A stretch of 64,000 nucleotides of DNA from Hyphococcus sp. (GTDB taxonomy: Bacteria; Pseudomonadota; Alphaproteobacteria; Caulobacterales; Parvularculaceae), in NCBI GenBank assembly GCA_021776245.1, contig JAJFGF010000014.1:1-64000 (forward strand), in the 5' to 3' direction. This document shows, piece by piece, positions 9,392 through 19,075 of this stretch. Within the stretch, counting starts at the first letter, position 1. Every line of letters begins with the position of its first letter. A program made the translations under genes and the position numbers. The notes below the pieces were generated by a model, which searched no databases, had not been told where the DNA came from, and saw nothing but the letters and a program-made list of their open reading frames with translations.

Positions 9392-10537
9392 CTAGAGGAC
9401 TTCCGTATACATCGCCAGCGCATCATCATAGGTGACCTTGCGCGGATTGTTGCGCAATACGCGCTCCGCTTTCATCGCGTCCTCCGCCATGCGCGGCAGA
9501 TCATTGTGGGAAATGCCAAGCTGGGTGAGGCGTCGCTCAACGCCGGTCGCCGTGACGATCTCAACCATCTTTGTAATAAATGCATCACAACGGTCTGCGT
9601 CGGAACCTTTGGCGCCGGGCGCGACAACATTCGCAAGCTCTGCATATTGATGCGCCGCCTTGGGCGCATTAAAGCGTAAGACAGGCTCCAGCATCAGCGA
9701 GTTGGAAAGCCCGTGCGGCACATGAAAAATCCCGCCAAGCGGATAGGCCATACCATGGACGGCGCCGACGGGCGAATTGGCAAAAGCCTGGCCCGCCAGC
9801 ATTGCGCCGAGCAACATCGCTTCGCGTGCATTGACGTCGCCCGGTGTTTCGCATGCGCGTACAATATTGGTCGAAAGGAGCTTTAACGCTTCGCGGGCCA
9901 GCGCATCGGAAACCGGGTTTTTGCGGTGGATATTAGTATAGGCCTCTATTGCATGAACCATAGCGTCGATGCCGGTCGCCGCTGTCACATGACGCGGCAG
10001 GCCGAGGGTCAGCTCGGGGTCGAGCACCGCCATATCCGGATAAAGATGATTATCGACAATGCCGATTTTTTCATCGGCTTCCGACGTAACGACGGAAATT
10101 GGCGTTACCTCTGAACCGGTGCCGGCGGTTGTCGGCAACAGCACCAACGGCATGCGCGCGCCGGTGACCTGATCCATGCCGTAAATATCTTCAAGACTTT
10201 GTTCGGAATTCATCAGGACCGCGACGAGTTTCGCCGTGTCCATCGACGACCCGCCGCCAAACCCGATGACGCCGTCCGCATTGTGATTGCGCGCCGCCTT
10301 GATCGCTTCCTTGACCCGCGGCGCCGGCGGATCAGCCGCGACATCATCATACATCAACACCTCCAGACCCGCATCCTTAAGACTGTCAAGCGCTGGCGCG
10401 ACGAGGCCTGCGTCGATCAGGCCTTTGTCCGTGAGAAGGATTGGCCGCTGCATGCGCGCTTTGACGAGTTCGCCAAGTTCCGCGCTTGAACCGGATCTGA
10501 ATATGATGTCGGAAACATTGTTAAAGGTGAAATTCAT
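9392..10537 (-). CDS. Iron-containing alcohol dehydrogenase
   Basis: Group III, NAD(P)-dependent, iron-activated alcohol dehydrogenase of 381 residues. It has the nucleotide motif GGGSSMDTAK, the metal-ligand segment DAMVHAIEAY, and a second ligand segment HGMAYPLGGIFHVPHG carrying three histidines. It oxidises or reduces alcohols, lactaldehyde-type or hydroxy-acid substrates; the exact one cannot be read from sequence. It lies 25 bases downstream of the amidohydrolase gene and coupled to DUF3052. Confidence 0.92.
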   Translation of the reverse strand: MNFTFNNVSDIIFRSGSSAELGELVKARMQRPILLTDKGLIDAGLVAPALDSLKDAGLEVLMYDDVAADPPAPRVKEAIKAARNHNADGVIGFGGGSSMDTAKLVAVLMNSEQSLEDIYGMDQVTGARMPLVLLPTTAGTGSEVTPISVVTSEADEKIGIVDNHLYPDMAVLDPELTLGLPRHVTAATGIDAMVHAIEAYTNIHRKNPVSDALAREALKLLSTNIVRACETPGDVNAREAMLLGAMLAGQAFANSPVGAVHGMAYPLGGIFHVPHGLSNSLMLEPVLRFNAPKAAHQYAELANVVAPGAKGSDADRCDAFITKMVEIVTATGVERRLTQLGISHNDLPRMAEDAMKAERVLRNNPRKVTYDDALAMYTEVL

Positions 10538-10562
10538 CGCGTTTTATTCCTTCATCGGGAAT

Positions 10563-12314
10563 TTAGTGAAACCGCACCAACCGTCCCGGTCGCGCGCCGG
10601 TGACTTTGTCATTCGCAATCACCTGTTCGCCCGCGACCAGTGTTGCGCGATAACCGGTGACCGGCTGCAACAAGCGTTGCCCGCCGGCAGGAAGATCCTG
10701 AACCATATGCGGCGCGCCAAGGCTGAGCTTGTCGTGGTCGATGACATTGATGTCGGCGCGGGCGCCGACTTTAAGTCTCCCGCGATCATTAAGTCCCAAA
10801 TAGTCGGCGCCGTCAGCGGTGAGCATCTGGACCGCACGGGGAAGATCGATTTTCCCGTGATCACGGTCGCGGCACCAGTAAGAAAGTAGATAGGTCGGGA
10901 AACTGGCGTCACAAATTGTGCCCACATGAGCGCCGCCATCGGAAAGCCCGAGCATGGCGTTCGGATGGGTCAGCATCTTATGGACATTTTCATAATTGAA
11001 TTCGGTGTAATTATAGATCGGGAAATAAATCAGCTGGCGTCCGTCAAGCTCTAACAGCGTATCGTAAAGTTTTTCCATTGCGGAAACGCCGTCGCGCCGC
11101 GCTTGCGCCCCAAGCGATTGATCAGCGGCTTGCTCATATTCCGGTTTGTCCCCAAGCCGGAAAAACTTATTGGCGACAAGTTCAATGGCGGCGATCATCG
11201 TATCGGCAATCGGCGGGACCGATGAACCTTCACCGGCAAGTTTTACCGGTGTTTCCGCCAGGCATTTTTCTTTAAACGCCTGATCGCGCATAATCGCCAC
11301 ACGTTCATCAAGAGATTTATCCTTTATCGCAATATAACTTGGTTGCGCCATCAGCGGATGAAAGGTGCATTGCAGGCCCTGGAAAACGCCGATGCCCCGC
11401 GGCGCCACCTGAACCCGGAAATCAACGCCGTCAGCGTTCAGGCGTTCTGTCGCCTCTAAAATACGCGACCATTGATCCGGCGCCATATCGCGCTGCATCA
11501 GCGATATCGATGCGGGCCGTCCGCCGGCGCGGACAAAACTTTCGACAACTGAAAATTCCTCATCAAACTGATCGCCCTCGCGTTCGAGGTTAAAATCGCA
11601 AACAATCTGCATGACGCCGCGATTCAGTCCGTCGAATGCGGCGGCGATGCCCGTCAGCTCCCGCGCGCTTGCTTCCGAGCTTGGCGTCCAGTCGCCGTCG
11701 GCGGTGCGGTGAACATCTGTGCGCCCGATTGAAAAACCCGCCGCGCCCGCTTCAAGGGCTTCGCGCAGCATGGCCCGCATTGTCGCAATATCGTCATCGG
11801 TTGATTGTTCAAAGGCGCTCGCACGCTTGCCCATGGCGTAAACCCGGATTGGATCGTGCGGAACCATCACTGCGAAATCGATGGTGTGGGGCATCGCGTC
11901 GATGGCATTCATATAGCCGCCGAAACTCTCCCACGCCCAAGTCAGCCCTTCGTGAAGCGCTGTGCCGGGAATATCTTCAACGCCCTCCATCAGACGAATG
12001 AGGCGGTCATGATCTTGTGGTTTGACCGGGGCAAAGCCGACGCCGCAATTTCCCATCAGAATTGTTGTGACGCCGTGATTGACTGACGGTCTCAGCTCTT
12101 CATCCCACGACACCTGCCCGTCATAATGAGTGTGAAGATCGATAAATCCGGGTGTGACGATGGCGCCTGCCGCGTCAATCTCGCGGTCGGCTGCGCCTTT
12201 GCAGTCGCCAATCTCTGCGATGCGGCCGTCTTTCACGCCAATATTGGCAAGTCGTCCTTCGCCGCCGTCCCCATCATAAATTTTACCGCCGGTGATCTTG
12301 ACGTCAAATGTCAT
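10563..12314 (-). CDS. N-acyl-D-amino-acid deacylase-type amidohydrolase
   Basis: A metal-dependent amidohydrolase of about 583 residues in the D-aminoacylase/dihydroorotase-like group. The N-terminal beta-sandwich starts MTFDVKITGGKIYDGDG, and HTHYDGQ supplies the first metal ligands. The C-terminal GARADINVID and the GGAHVGTICD segment are typical. The start at 12314 overlaps the stop of the BASS transporter gene (ATGA); an upstream start would add 26 unrelated residues. Coupling to a carboxylate-type transporter suggests uptake followed by hydrolysis. Confidence 0.87.
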   Translation of the reverse strand: MTFDVKITGGKIYDGDGGEGRLANIGVKDGRIAEIGDCKGAADREIDAAGAIVTPGFIDLHTHYDGQVSWDEELRPSVNHGVTTILMGNCGVGFAPVKPQDHDRLIRLMEGVEDIPGTALHEGLTWAWESFGGYMNAIDAMPHTIDFAVMVPHDPIRVYAMGKRASAFEQSTDDDIATMRAMLREALEAGAAGFSIGRTDVHRTADGDWTPSSEASARELTGIAAAFDGLNRGVMQIVCDFNLEREGDQFDEEFSVVESFVRAGGRPASISLMQRDMAPDQWSRILEATERLNADGVDFRVQVAPRGIGVFQGLQCTFHPLMAQPSYIAIKDKSLDERVAIMRDQAFKEKCLAETPVKLAGEGSSVPPIADTMIAAIELVANKFFRLGDKPEYEQAADQSLGAQARRDGVSAMEKLYDTLLELDGRQLIYFPIYNYTEFNYENVHKMLTHPNAMLGLSDGGAHVGTICDASFPTYLLSYWCRDRDHGKIDLPRAVQMLTADGADYLGLNDRGRLKVGARADINVIDHDKLSLGAPHMVQDLPAGGQRLLQPVTGYRATLVAGEQVIANDKVTGARPGRLVRFH

Positions 12315-13228
12315 TGCTTCGCCTTTCGCCAGTCCAGAAATCGGAAGAAGGCGATCATAGCGCCGCCGGAAACGAAGTGCCAAACACCCCATACAGCTGC
12401 AATCGCTGCAGCGCCGCCGAGGCCATTCAACTGGCCGAGGAGGAGAACTACGGCAAGGCCGGCATTTTGAATGCCAACTTCGAATGTAAGGGAGCGCTGG
12501 CGCGCAATATCCTTCGATATCAGCCGCCCGGCGCCTGCGCCCAGCGCAAAAGCGGCGGCATTATGAGCAACCACGGGGACAGCGATCAGCATCCAACTCG
12601 CTTTGATCAGCGGCCAGAAACCGAGCACGCCACTGACGATTACAAAGGCGAGGATCGCTGCGCCGAGGATTGCCAGCGGGCCGCGTATGCGATCGGACAG
12701 TTTGGGAAGATAATGTGCGGTCACCATCCCCGCCGCCAGCGGCCCCGCGAGCAGGGCCGTCGTCTGCATAATGAATACCAGTCGATTAAAGTTGATGGTT
12801 TCCAGGAGGCCGGCTGTGGGGGGGTAAAGACCCGACCAGAACAAAATCGCCGCCGGCGTCCAAAAGGCGGCGATCACGCTCGATCCGGCAGTGAGCGAGA
12901 CCGAATAGGCGGTATCGCCGCGTGCGGCATAAGTCATAAAATTCGATACATTGCCGCCAGGGCAGGCGGCGACCACGATCATCCCGAGCGCAATCGACGG
13001 CGAGGCTTGGAGAAGGGCGGCGAGCGCCAGCGTGATTGCCGGCAGGCCAATGATCTGAGCGGCGAGACCACCCCAGAATTGACCCGGCGCGTCCCGTAGA
13101 AATGAAAAATGCTCGCGTCTCAAGCCCAGCGCGATCGCGAACATCATCGCCATGATGGCGAGCGCCAGCAATGTCTGTGCGGTAGGTTCAAGGACAATCG
13201 TGACTTGGTCGAGCGTTTCAGGATTCAT
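12311..13228 (-). CDS. Bile acid:sodium symporter (BASS) family transporter
   Basis: A protein of 305 residues with about eight to ten hydrophobic helices. The two family signatures CPGGNVSN and FEVGIQNAGLAVVLL are visible; these are the crossing-helix sodium-binding motifs of the BASS/ASBT family. It likely co-transports an organic anion with sodium across the inner membrane. The downstream amidohydrolase start overlaps its stop codon. The substrate is unknown and unlikely to be bile acid itself. Confidence 0.9.
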   Translation of the reverse strand: MNPETLDQVTIVLEPTAQTLLALAIMAMMFAIALGLRREHFSFLRDAPGQFWGGLAAQIIGLPAITLALAALLQASPSIALGMIVVAACPGGNVSNFMTYAARGDTAYSVSLTAGSSVIAAFWTPAAILFWSGLYPPTAGLLETINFNRLVFIMQTTALLAGPLAAGMVTAHYLPKLSDRIRGPLAILGAAILAFVIVSGVLGFWPLIKASWMLIAVPVVAHNAAAFALGAGAGRLISKDIARQRSLTFEVGIQNAGLAVVLLLGQLNGLGGAAAIAAVWGVWHFVSGGAMIAFFRFLDWRKAKQ

Positions 13229-13237
13229 TTCTGCGGA

Positions 13238-13543
13238 TTAACCATTGACCGCGAAAAACAAAATCGCGCCGCGCGCAAGCAGCGTTGCCGCCAGGGTCGC
13301 GATCAGATTTTTGCCGCTCGCCCAACCGATCATCGCACCGAAGAAGGCGGCGCTGATGCTGGCGACCCAGAACCCGGTCGCATTGAAAATATCCAGAAAA
13401 ATCCAGACGCCGCTTGAAATTGCAAATGAAGCAAATGCGGCGACAATCAGATGAATGAGCAAATTGCTGTTTTTCAAACTTGAAGCGCCTTCCCTTGTGG
13501 CGTCAATGACTGGCGTTGGGATTTTAGTAAAAACCCCAGACAT
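13238..13543 (-). CDS. Hypothetical small membrane protein
   Basis: A 101-residue protein I do not recognise. It has a short polar N-terminus (to about residue 25) and then three predicted membrane helices (LLIHLIVAAFASFAIS..., FWVASISAAFFGAMIGW, LIATLAATLLARGAILFFAV). It overlaps the end of the DUF3429 gene by 20 bases and sits ten bases before the BASS gene, so it belongs to the same transcription unit. Confidence 0.7.
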   Translation of the reverse strand: MSGVFTKIPTPVIDATREGASSLKNSNLLIHLIVAAFASFAISSGVWIFLDIFNATGFWVASISAAFFGAMIGWASGKNLIATLAATLLARGAILFFAVNG

Positions 13544-14003
13544 AAAGGCGCGTCATAATTAGCGCTATCGATAAACCTATCCAGAGCGTCTGGCGCATGC
13601 GCAAATTCCCATACCAGGCCGGTAACAGCCCTGCACTTACATTGTTGAGATCTCGGAACAGCACATAAATCATTAGAAGAAGAATGATCAGATGGCGCCA
13701 AACGGCGCCGACCGATAAGAAAAATGTGCCGCTTGGCAGCATGACAAAGAGCGCTGCCAGCGCCACCAGAATGCCGGGCAAAAAGTTGTGGGCGTAGTTT
13801 GCATTCAAGCCTGCCCCTGCGCCGACGCCCGATAAATAAATGACAATAACGCCGCCATAAACAAGCGCGAACTGATGAAAATCAAGCGCGATATGTTGCG
13901 GCAGAACAACCGGGCTGAGCCACAAGGCGACTGCTGCAGCAATAAACGGGATTACGCCGTAAAGGCCGAGCTGTGTCATTTCCTCGCTCTGCTGCGCGGG
14001 CAT
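13524..14003 (-). CDS. DUF3429-like membrane protein
   Basis: A protein of about 159 residues with roughly five membrane helices. The segment LGLYGVIPFIAAAVALWL followed by a second helix containing VYGGVIVIYLSGVGAGAGL resembles DUF3429 proteins, which have no known function. I chose the ATG at 14003; a TTG at 14042 would add 13 residues and an ATG at 13979 would remove 8. It is upstream of and overlapping the small membrane protein gene. Confidence 0.7.
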   Translation of the reverse strand: MPAQQSEEMTQLGLYGVIPFIAAAVALWLSPVVLPQHIALDFHQFALVYGGVIVIYLSGVGAGAGLNANYAHNFLPGILVALAALFVMLPSGTFFLSVGAVWRHLIILLLMIYVLFRDLNNVSAGLLPAWYGNLRMRQTLWIGLSIALIMTRLYVWGFY

Positions 14004-14093
14004 CAGGCGCCGCCCTGCATCAAGGGTTGAATTGTCAGGCAATTTACGAGCGTCGTCATTGACCCCTCCATAAGGGACAATAGCCTAAAAAAT

Positions 14094-14864
14094 CTATTTG
14101 CGGAACGCGAGCGATGCGACCCAACCGGCCAAAAGCGACAAGACAACGCATAAAATGCCATAAGAGACAGGCTGCTGGTGGGCGAGGTCGTAAATGCCTC
14201 GCTCGACGCCGACTTTGTTGACGTTAAGCGCTGCGCTGTCCTGTCCCAGCAACACGCCGTCGCGGTAAAGATAAACGGCAACGCTATAAATGCCGACAGG
14301 CGTCGTCGCGGGAAGGTCGACCTTGATTGAAAACAGTGCGCCTTTTTTGAAACTGACCCCGCCGACCCTGTCCTGGTAAAGTCCCTGATATTCAATTTCT
14401 GTCAAAAATGCGTTTTTGTAGAGCTCGTTATGCGCCGGCTCGGCGGCAATCCCGCTGGCTGCTTCGGCTGCCTTGTCCGCTGTAAATTCGATGAAATTTG
14501 CGCCAAGTCGATATGACGCCTGATCAGGCAGCGTTGCAATGTCAGTGATCGGGCGCGTCGCATTTGTCAGGTAAAGGCCGGGAGCCCCCTCAATGATATG
14601 CGTATCGCCCGGAGCCCATATCAGATTTTTCTTCTCAAGCCGGCGAATCCGGAATTTCGATGCGGGGCCGCGAATAACCGAAATGATGTCAATTGTTTCG
14701 GCCGGGTTTTCAACGCCGGTTACCGCGCCGAATAATGTCAAATGGGCGCCGGCAAATCCCGTATCGACTTCTACACGTTCGTCAGTAAGCGCAATGGCAA
14801 TGTCGGCGGCGCCGGCCGCTGAGACCGCCCACATCAAAAAAAGCGCGGCAAGTGCGAGCTTCAT
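14094..14864 (-). CDS. TIGR02186-family membrane-anchored protein
   Basis: A protein of about 256 residues: a signal peptide (MKLALAALFLMWAVSAAGA), a beta-rich periplasmic domain, and one C-terminal membrane helix (SYGILCVVLSLLAGWVASLAF). This layout and the pairing with a TauE-like permease match the alphaproteobacterial TIGR02186 'putative transmembrane' family. The start at 14864 overlaps the permease stop by one base (TAATG) behind GGAGG; a start 22 codons upstream is unlikely. It may be an accessory subunit of the permease, which is inference from coupling. Confidence 0.8.
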   Translation of the reverse strand: MKLALAALFLMWAVSAAGAADIAIALTDERVEVDTGFAGAHLTLFGAVTGVENPAETIDIISVIRGPASKFRIRRLEKKNLIWAPGDTHIIEGAPGLYLTNATRPITDIATLPDQASYRLGANFIEFTADKAAEAASGIAAEPAHNELYKNAFLTEIEYQGLYQDRVGGVSFKKGALFSIKVDLPATTPVGIYSVAVYLYRDGVLLGQDSAALNVNKVGVERGIYDLAHQQPVSYGILCVVLSLLAGWVASLAFRK

Positions 14865-15775
14865 TAGAACGCCTCCATTATAAAGAGAGACGATGGCGCC
14901 GCCACAAGGCCGACCAAAAGCCGCGCGCAAACCGCAAGAACAATCAGCGCCAGGAGCGCGCGAAGATGTTCAGCTTTCAATTTGACGCCAGCGCGCGCGC
15001 CGAGCTGAGCGCCGATGACACCGCCCGAAAGCAACAGCAACGACAAAACAATATCGACCGTCTGGTTCGCTGTTGCGTGCAGGACGGTGGTGATCGCTGT
15101 CACAAAAATGATCTGAAAAAGCGACGTGCCGACGACGATATTTGTCGGCAGCTTCAAAATATAAAGCATCGCCGGCACCATGATAAAGCCGCCGCCGACG
15201 CCCATGATCGCGGCGAGAACGCCGACCAGAAATCCAAGTATAATCGGCGGGATCGGGCTGATGTAAAGTTGAGAACGGCGAAATCGCATAGCGAATGGCA
15301 TTGCCGCCATCCAACCAACGCTGCGATGTCTGCGTCGCCGGGGCTTAGCATCGGGCGAACGCAAAAGCGTACGCAAGCTTTCAGTCAACATCAGGGCGCC
15401 AATCAAGCCAAGAAAGACTACATAGGAAAGCGAGATCAGTATCTCGACCTGGCCGATTTCCCGTAAATATCGAAAGATCAATATCCCGACCAGAGCGCCT
15501 GCAGCGCCGCCAAGGACAAGAAATCCGCCCATCAGAAAATCCACGGTCTGACGCTTGAGATGCGCCAGCACGCCGGAAACAGATGAGGCGACAATCTGGG
15601 ATGCTTCCGTGCCCACAGCGACCGCAGGCGGAATGCCGTAAAATATCAATAGCGGCGTCATTAGAAAGCCGCCGCCGACGCCAAACATGCCGGACAGAAA
15701 TCCCACAGCGCCGCCCATCATCACAATGATGAAGGGATCGACTGGCATCTCCGCGATGGGGAGATAAATCTGCAT
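14864..15775 (-). CDS. TSUP-family sulfite exporter TauE/SafE-like permease
   Basis: A protein of 303 residues with about eight helices arranged as two repeats. Each half carries the family motif: GFLSGMFGVGGGFLMTPLL near the N-terminus and GVLAAIMGVGGGFIMVPAML in the second half. TSUP permeases move sulfite, sulfonates or other organosulfur anions. It is the first gene of a two-gene unit with the TIGR02186 protein. The substrate is not determined. Confidence 0.88.
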   Translation of the reverse strand: MQIYLPIAEMPVDPFIIVMMGGAVGFLSGMFGVGGGFLMTPLLIFYGIPPAVAVGTEASQIVASSVSGVLAHLKRQTVDFLMGGFLVLGGAAGALVGILIFRYLREIGQVEILISLSYVVFLGLIGALMLTESLRTLLRSPDAKPRRRRHRSVGWMAAMPFAMRFRRSQLYISPIPPIILGFLVGVLAAIMGVGGGFIMVPAMLYILKLPTNIVVGTSLFQIIFVTAITTVLHATANQTVDIVLSLLLLSGGVIGAQLGARAGVKLKAEHLRALLALIVLAVCARLLVGLVAAPSSLFIMEAF

Positions 15776-15932
15776 GATTGAAAATGGCCGGAACTATGGA
15801 ACGCTTTGATGCATTCTTATAGGCGCCGCGCGCCAGCGCCTGCAAGCGACGCCGTTTGTTTTTGTTGATGGGAATATGAATCGGGGGCGTTTCGCGACAA
15901 TAATCCGGAAACTACATTGTCTTGGAAAAAGT

Positions 15933-18785
15933 CTAGTTCGTCGTCGAGATTTCGTTCGCTGCCGGATCAGGCGTCTGAGGAGCCCAGGCGGCGATTGCCG
16001 CATCAACATCCTGGCGCTGCGCGGCGCTCAAGGCCACTGCGACGCCAGCAGCGAGTGGGCCCGCCTGCTGGTCGCCATTTTTTGCAGCGAGTGAATACCA
16101 ATAATAGGCTTGGCCTGCATCCTGAACAGCTGAAGCCGCTCCATCGCCGCTTGGATGGTAAATCGCGCCAAGATTATATTGCGAGTCCACAAGGCCAAAA
16201 TTTGCGGCGCGTTCAAACCAGCTGATCGCTTCTCTTGTGTCTGCTGCGCCGCCATCGCCCCGTGCGGTCATCACGCCGATGCGATGGGTTGCAAGGACAT
16301 TGCCCCCATTAGCCGCCCGGCGGAACCACAAACGCGCCTGCCCAAGGTCCTGATCAACGCCCTGACCGGTCTTGTAGAGCTCGCCAAGCTGTAATTGCGC
16401 CGGCGGGTAACCAAGTGCTGCGGCGTCCTGCAGTTTTGCAATCGCCGCGGCGTTGTCAGTATCGCTGCCTGCTGCGTTGAGGGCGGTCATGCTTTCCGTA
16501 TAAAGCGTACGCGGATTAATAGCCGGCGCCGTCGGCAGCGCGGCGACGATTTCGGTTCCGTCGTTTACCGGCGCAGTTACTGCCGGTTGCGATGCGGTGA
16601 TCGATGGCGGTGCGTTATTGGCGCCAGGTTTGAACACCAGATCCTTAACCAGGAAAAACAGTGCAGCGGCTGCCAGAATGATCGCCACGCCAAGAGCCAA
16701 GGTTACAGGCCTGGCCGTTACCGTCGCTTTGATCGTTGCAAAGGCCGCCTTGTCCCCGGTTTGCGGGTCGGCGAAATCCAAATCACTGGCCTCAGGTTTT
16801 TTATCGGCGTCGTCGGATTTATCTTGCCTGGCGAATCGGCTGGTTATCGACGCCAATGCGCCAGTAAGTTTTGCACTCAGTCCTTTTTTATCATTGCCGG
16901 CCGCCGCCGCTTCTGCGGCGTCGGTTTCCGGCGCGGCACCCTGCGCCGCCGGAGATTGATCTTGTCCATCTTCTTCAGCTTCAATGCGGCGTTTCTGGCG
17001 TGCGCGCGCAGCAAGGATCGCTTTTTGCTTTGGCGTTAATTTACGGCGTAATGGTTTGCCGCTTACGACCGCATGCTGCGTTGCTTCCTTCGCCCGTCGT
17101 CTGGCGGCTTTCAGATAGTCTTCTCCCTCGGCCTCAGGCGACGGTTCCGCAGAGAGGACCGGCGGCTTGCCGGCAAGCATTGCTTTGGCGGCGGCGCGAG
17201 CTGATTGATTTTCTGTTTCGGCGCTGGCAGGCGCCGCCTCTGTAGATTCGCCTGCAGTCTCCAGTCCTTGAGTTTCCGAATTCGCGGTTAGTGCATCAAG
17301 GTCGGCAAAAATTGAATCGAGATCGTCATCATCTTCTTCGTCATCATCTTCGTCACTTTCGGCCGCGTCCAAATCTGCTGCTTCCGGCGTCGATGACGTA
17401 TCCTCAACCGACTTGCTGCCGGATTTTCCGCCGCTGAACGCCTCTTGCACTTCAGAAAGCAACGCGCGCGCCTGGTTTGCCGCCGACGATTCGGATAGAT
17501 CGCCTTCGTCCGGTTCGCCTGCTTCTGGGTCGTCGTCGAAATCGAAGCTGAAATCGTCGCTTTGTTCGCCATCGGTTGCACCGGCCGCGACGGGTTCCTC
17601 GTCGTCATCGAACGAAAACGGATCTTCGTCGGCGTCCTCGCTGATCGCGGTTTCTTCAACCGTGTCTTGATCAGGGCCGGCGTCGCCAATCATGCGCTCG
17701 ACATCATCGCTGATATCAAACGCCAGCGGCGTTGCCGTTTTGGCCTCGGCTTCAGTTTCCTCGCCCTCGTCATTGTCTTGCGCTTTTGAGCCGGCGCCTA
17801 CATTTTCCAGCCGGCCGATCACATCGCTAAGAGAATCCTGCAGCGTTGCAATCCGTGCATCGGTTTCTTCGCGTGCAGCATCGATTGCGGCGTCAATATC
17901 GCTGCGGCTGGCTTCTCGACCGCTTTCTCCGCTTAATTGTTCACGCAATTCGGTCATCGTCTCGGTGACTTTTTGAACGCCTTCGGCGCTGCGCAACTCT
18001 GCGGCGTCAATCTGGTCTGCGAGTTTGGAAATGACGCCTTCAAGCGCGCGAATCTGATCGCCGCCGCGTTTGATTTCGTCGCCCAGGATGCGCAGGCGCG
18101 AGCCGGTCTGTTCGACAAATTCCGGATCAACCGAAGCTGCGGCGTCGTTCCTTATCTTCGTCGCTTCGCTTGCAATCCGTTCGGCGCGCGTGATGCGGGT
18201 TGAAAGGCCGTCAATCGCGTCTTTCAAGAATGCAACGCCTGACGAGGCGTCGCTGTCCCCGCCGGCCTGGTCTATGCGCGCGGCAAGTTCCTGAAGCTGG
18301 CGCTCATTTGCGTCAATCCGTTCAAGTGAGGTTTTATGCGCGTTATTGAACTGAACAGCGACTTGGGTCACCGCCTTTTCAAGTGCTTTTAACGCGTCAA
18401 CACGCTGGCGGTCGCCGCCGTCTCGCTCCAGCCGTTCGAGGCGGGCGGCGAGATCATCACTGGATCCTTCGGCTGGTTTGACGCGCTCCAGACGCTGTGT
18501 GCGCTCGACAACGCCGCCAATATTGCGCGACAGTTCGCTGACCGCGGCAGCGCTGGCGGATTCCATTTCTCCAAGCCGCTTATTCAGATGCTCTATGGCA
18601 GTGACCAGATCGGCTAACTTCAGCCCTTCGATCTCGCCATTGGAGCTTTGTGGATCGCCCGAAATATAGATCATTTGATTGAGCCATTCGCCGACCGTCA
18701 TGCCCTCGCGCCGCGCGGCTTCTTTTGCCGTCTCGCGAGCGTCGCGTTCAATTCCTTTTACGCTCCATGGGGCGTTTGATTTCAT
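15933..18785 (-). CDS. PodJ-like polar localisation protein with coiled coils and Sel1 repeats
   Basis: A protein of about 950 residues. It starts MKSNAPWSVKGIERDARETAKEAARREGMTVGEWLNQMIY, the conserved N-terminal segment of PodJ-type proteins. A long coiled-coil and very acidic region (Asp/Glu/Ala-rich, about residues 330-530) follows, then a single membrane helix (VTLALGVAIILAAAALFFLV) and C-terminal Sel1-like/TPR repeats in the periplasm (PPAQLQLGELYKTGQG..., ATHRIGVMTARGDG...). In Caulobacter PodJ organises one cell pole. The start at 18785 was chosen because the family begins here; the frame is open upstream to 18980. Confidence 0.8.
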   Translation of the reverse strand: MKSNAPWSVKGIERDARETAKEAARREGMTVGEWLNQMIYISGDPQSSNGEIEGLKLADLVTAIEHLNKRLGEMESASAAAVSELSRNIGGVVERTQRLERVKPAEGSSDDLAARLERLERDGGDRQRVDALKALEKAVTQVAVQFNNAHKTSLERIDANERQLQELAARIDQAGGDSDASSGVAFLKDAIDGLSTRITRAERIASEATKIRNDAAASVDPEFVEQTGSRLRILGDEIKRGGDQIRALEGVISKLADQIDAAELRSAEGVQKVTETMTELREQLSGESGREASRSDIDAAIDAAREETDARIATLQDSLSDVIGRLENVGAGSKAQDNDEGEETEAEAKTATPLAFDISDDVERMIGDAGPDQDTVEETAISEDADEDPFSFDDDEEPVAAGATDGEQSDDFSFDFDDDPEAGEPDEGDLSESSAANQARALLSEVQEAFSGGKSGSKSVEDTSSTPEAADLDAAESDEDDDEEDDDDLDSIFADLDALTANSETQGLETAGESTEAAPASAETENQSARAAAKAMLAGKPPVLSAEPSPEAEGEDYLKAARRRAKEATQHAVVSGKPLRRKLTPKQKAILAARARQKRRIEAEEDGQDQSPAAQGAAPETDAAEAAAAGNDKKGLSAKLTGALASITSRFARQDKSDDADKKPEASDLDFADPQTGDKAAFATIKATVTARPVTLALGVAIILAAAALFFLVKDLVFKPGANNAPPSITASQPAVTAPVNDGTEIVAALPTAPAINPRTLYTESMTALNAAGSDTDNAAAIAKLQDAAALGYPPAQLQLGELYKTGQGVDQDLGQARLWFRRAANGGNVLATHRIGVMTARGDGGAADTREAISWFERAANFGLVDSQYNLGAIYHPSGDGAASAVQDAGQAYYWYSLAAKNGDQQAGPLAAGVAVALSAAQRQDVDAAIAAWAPQTPDPAANEISTTN

Positions 18786-19075
18786 CGTTTTCACCGTTTC
18801 CGCTGGGGCGGAATTCCCCTTTTTTTCGACCTTTGCGCCAGCAATCAGGATCGCCAAGGCGAAACAGTTGACGGTTAAAGTGCTTCGCGCATGTCGCAAA
18901 GCCAAAAACACGGCCACATGCGCCGCAGCACAACTTCCGGTCGTTAAAGAAAGGTTAAGGCTGATTCGGCGAACGGTCACATTTTTTCCGCGCTGCGATA
19001 TGCGCTTTCGCCTGCCGAATCATAGGTCTAGATTGAATGCGAGCGATAACCTTCCGACTAACGGAGATTTTCCCC

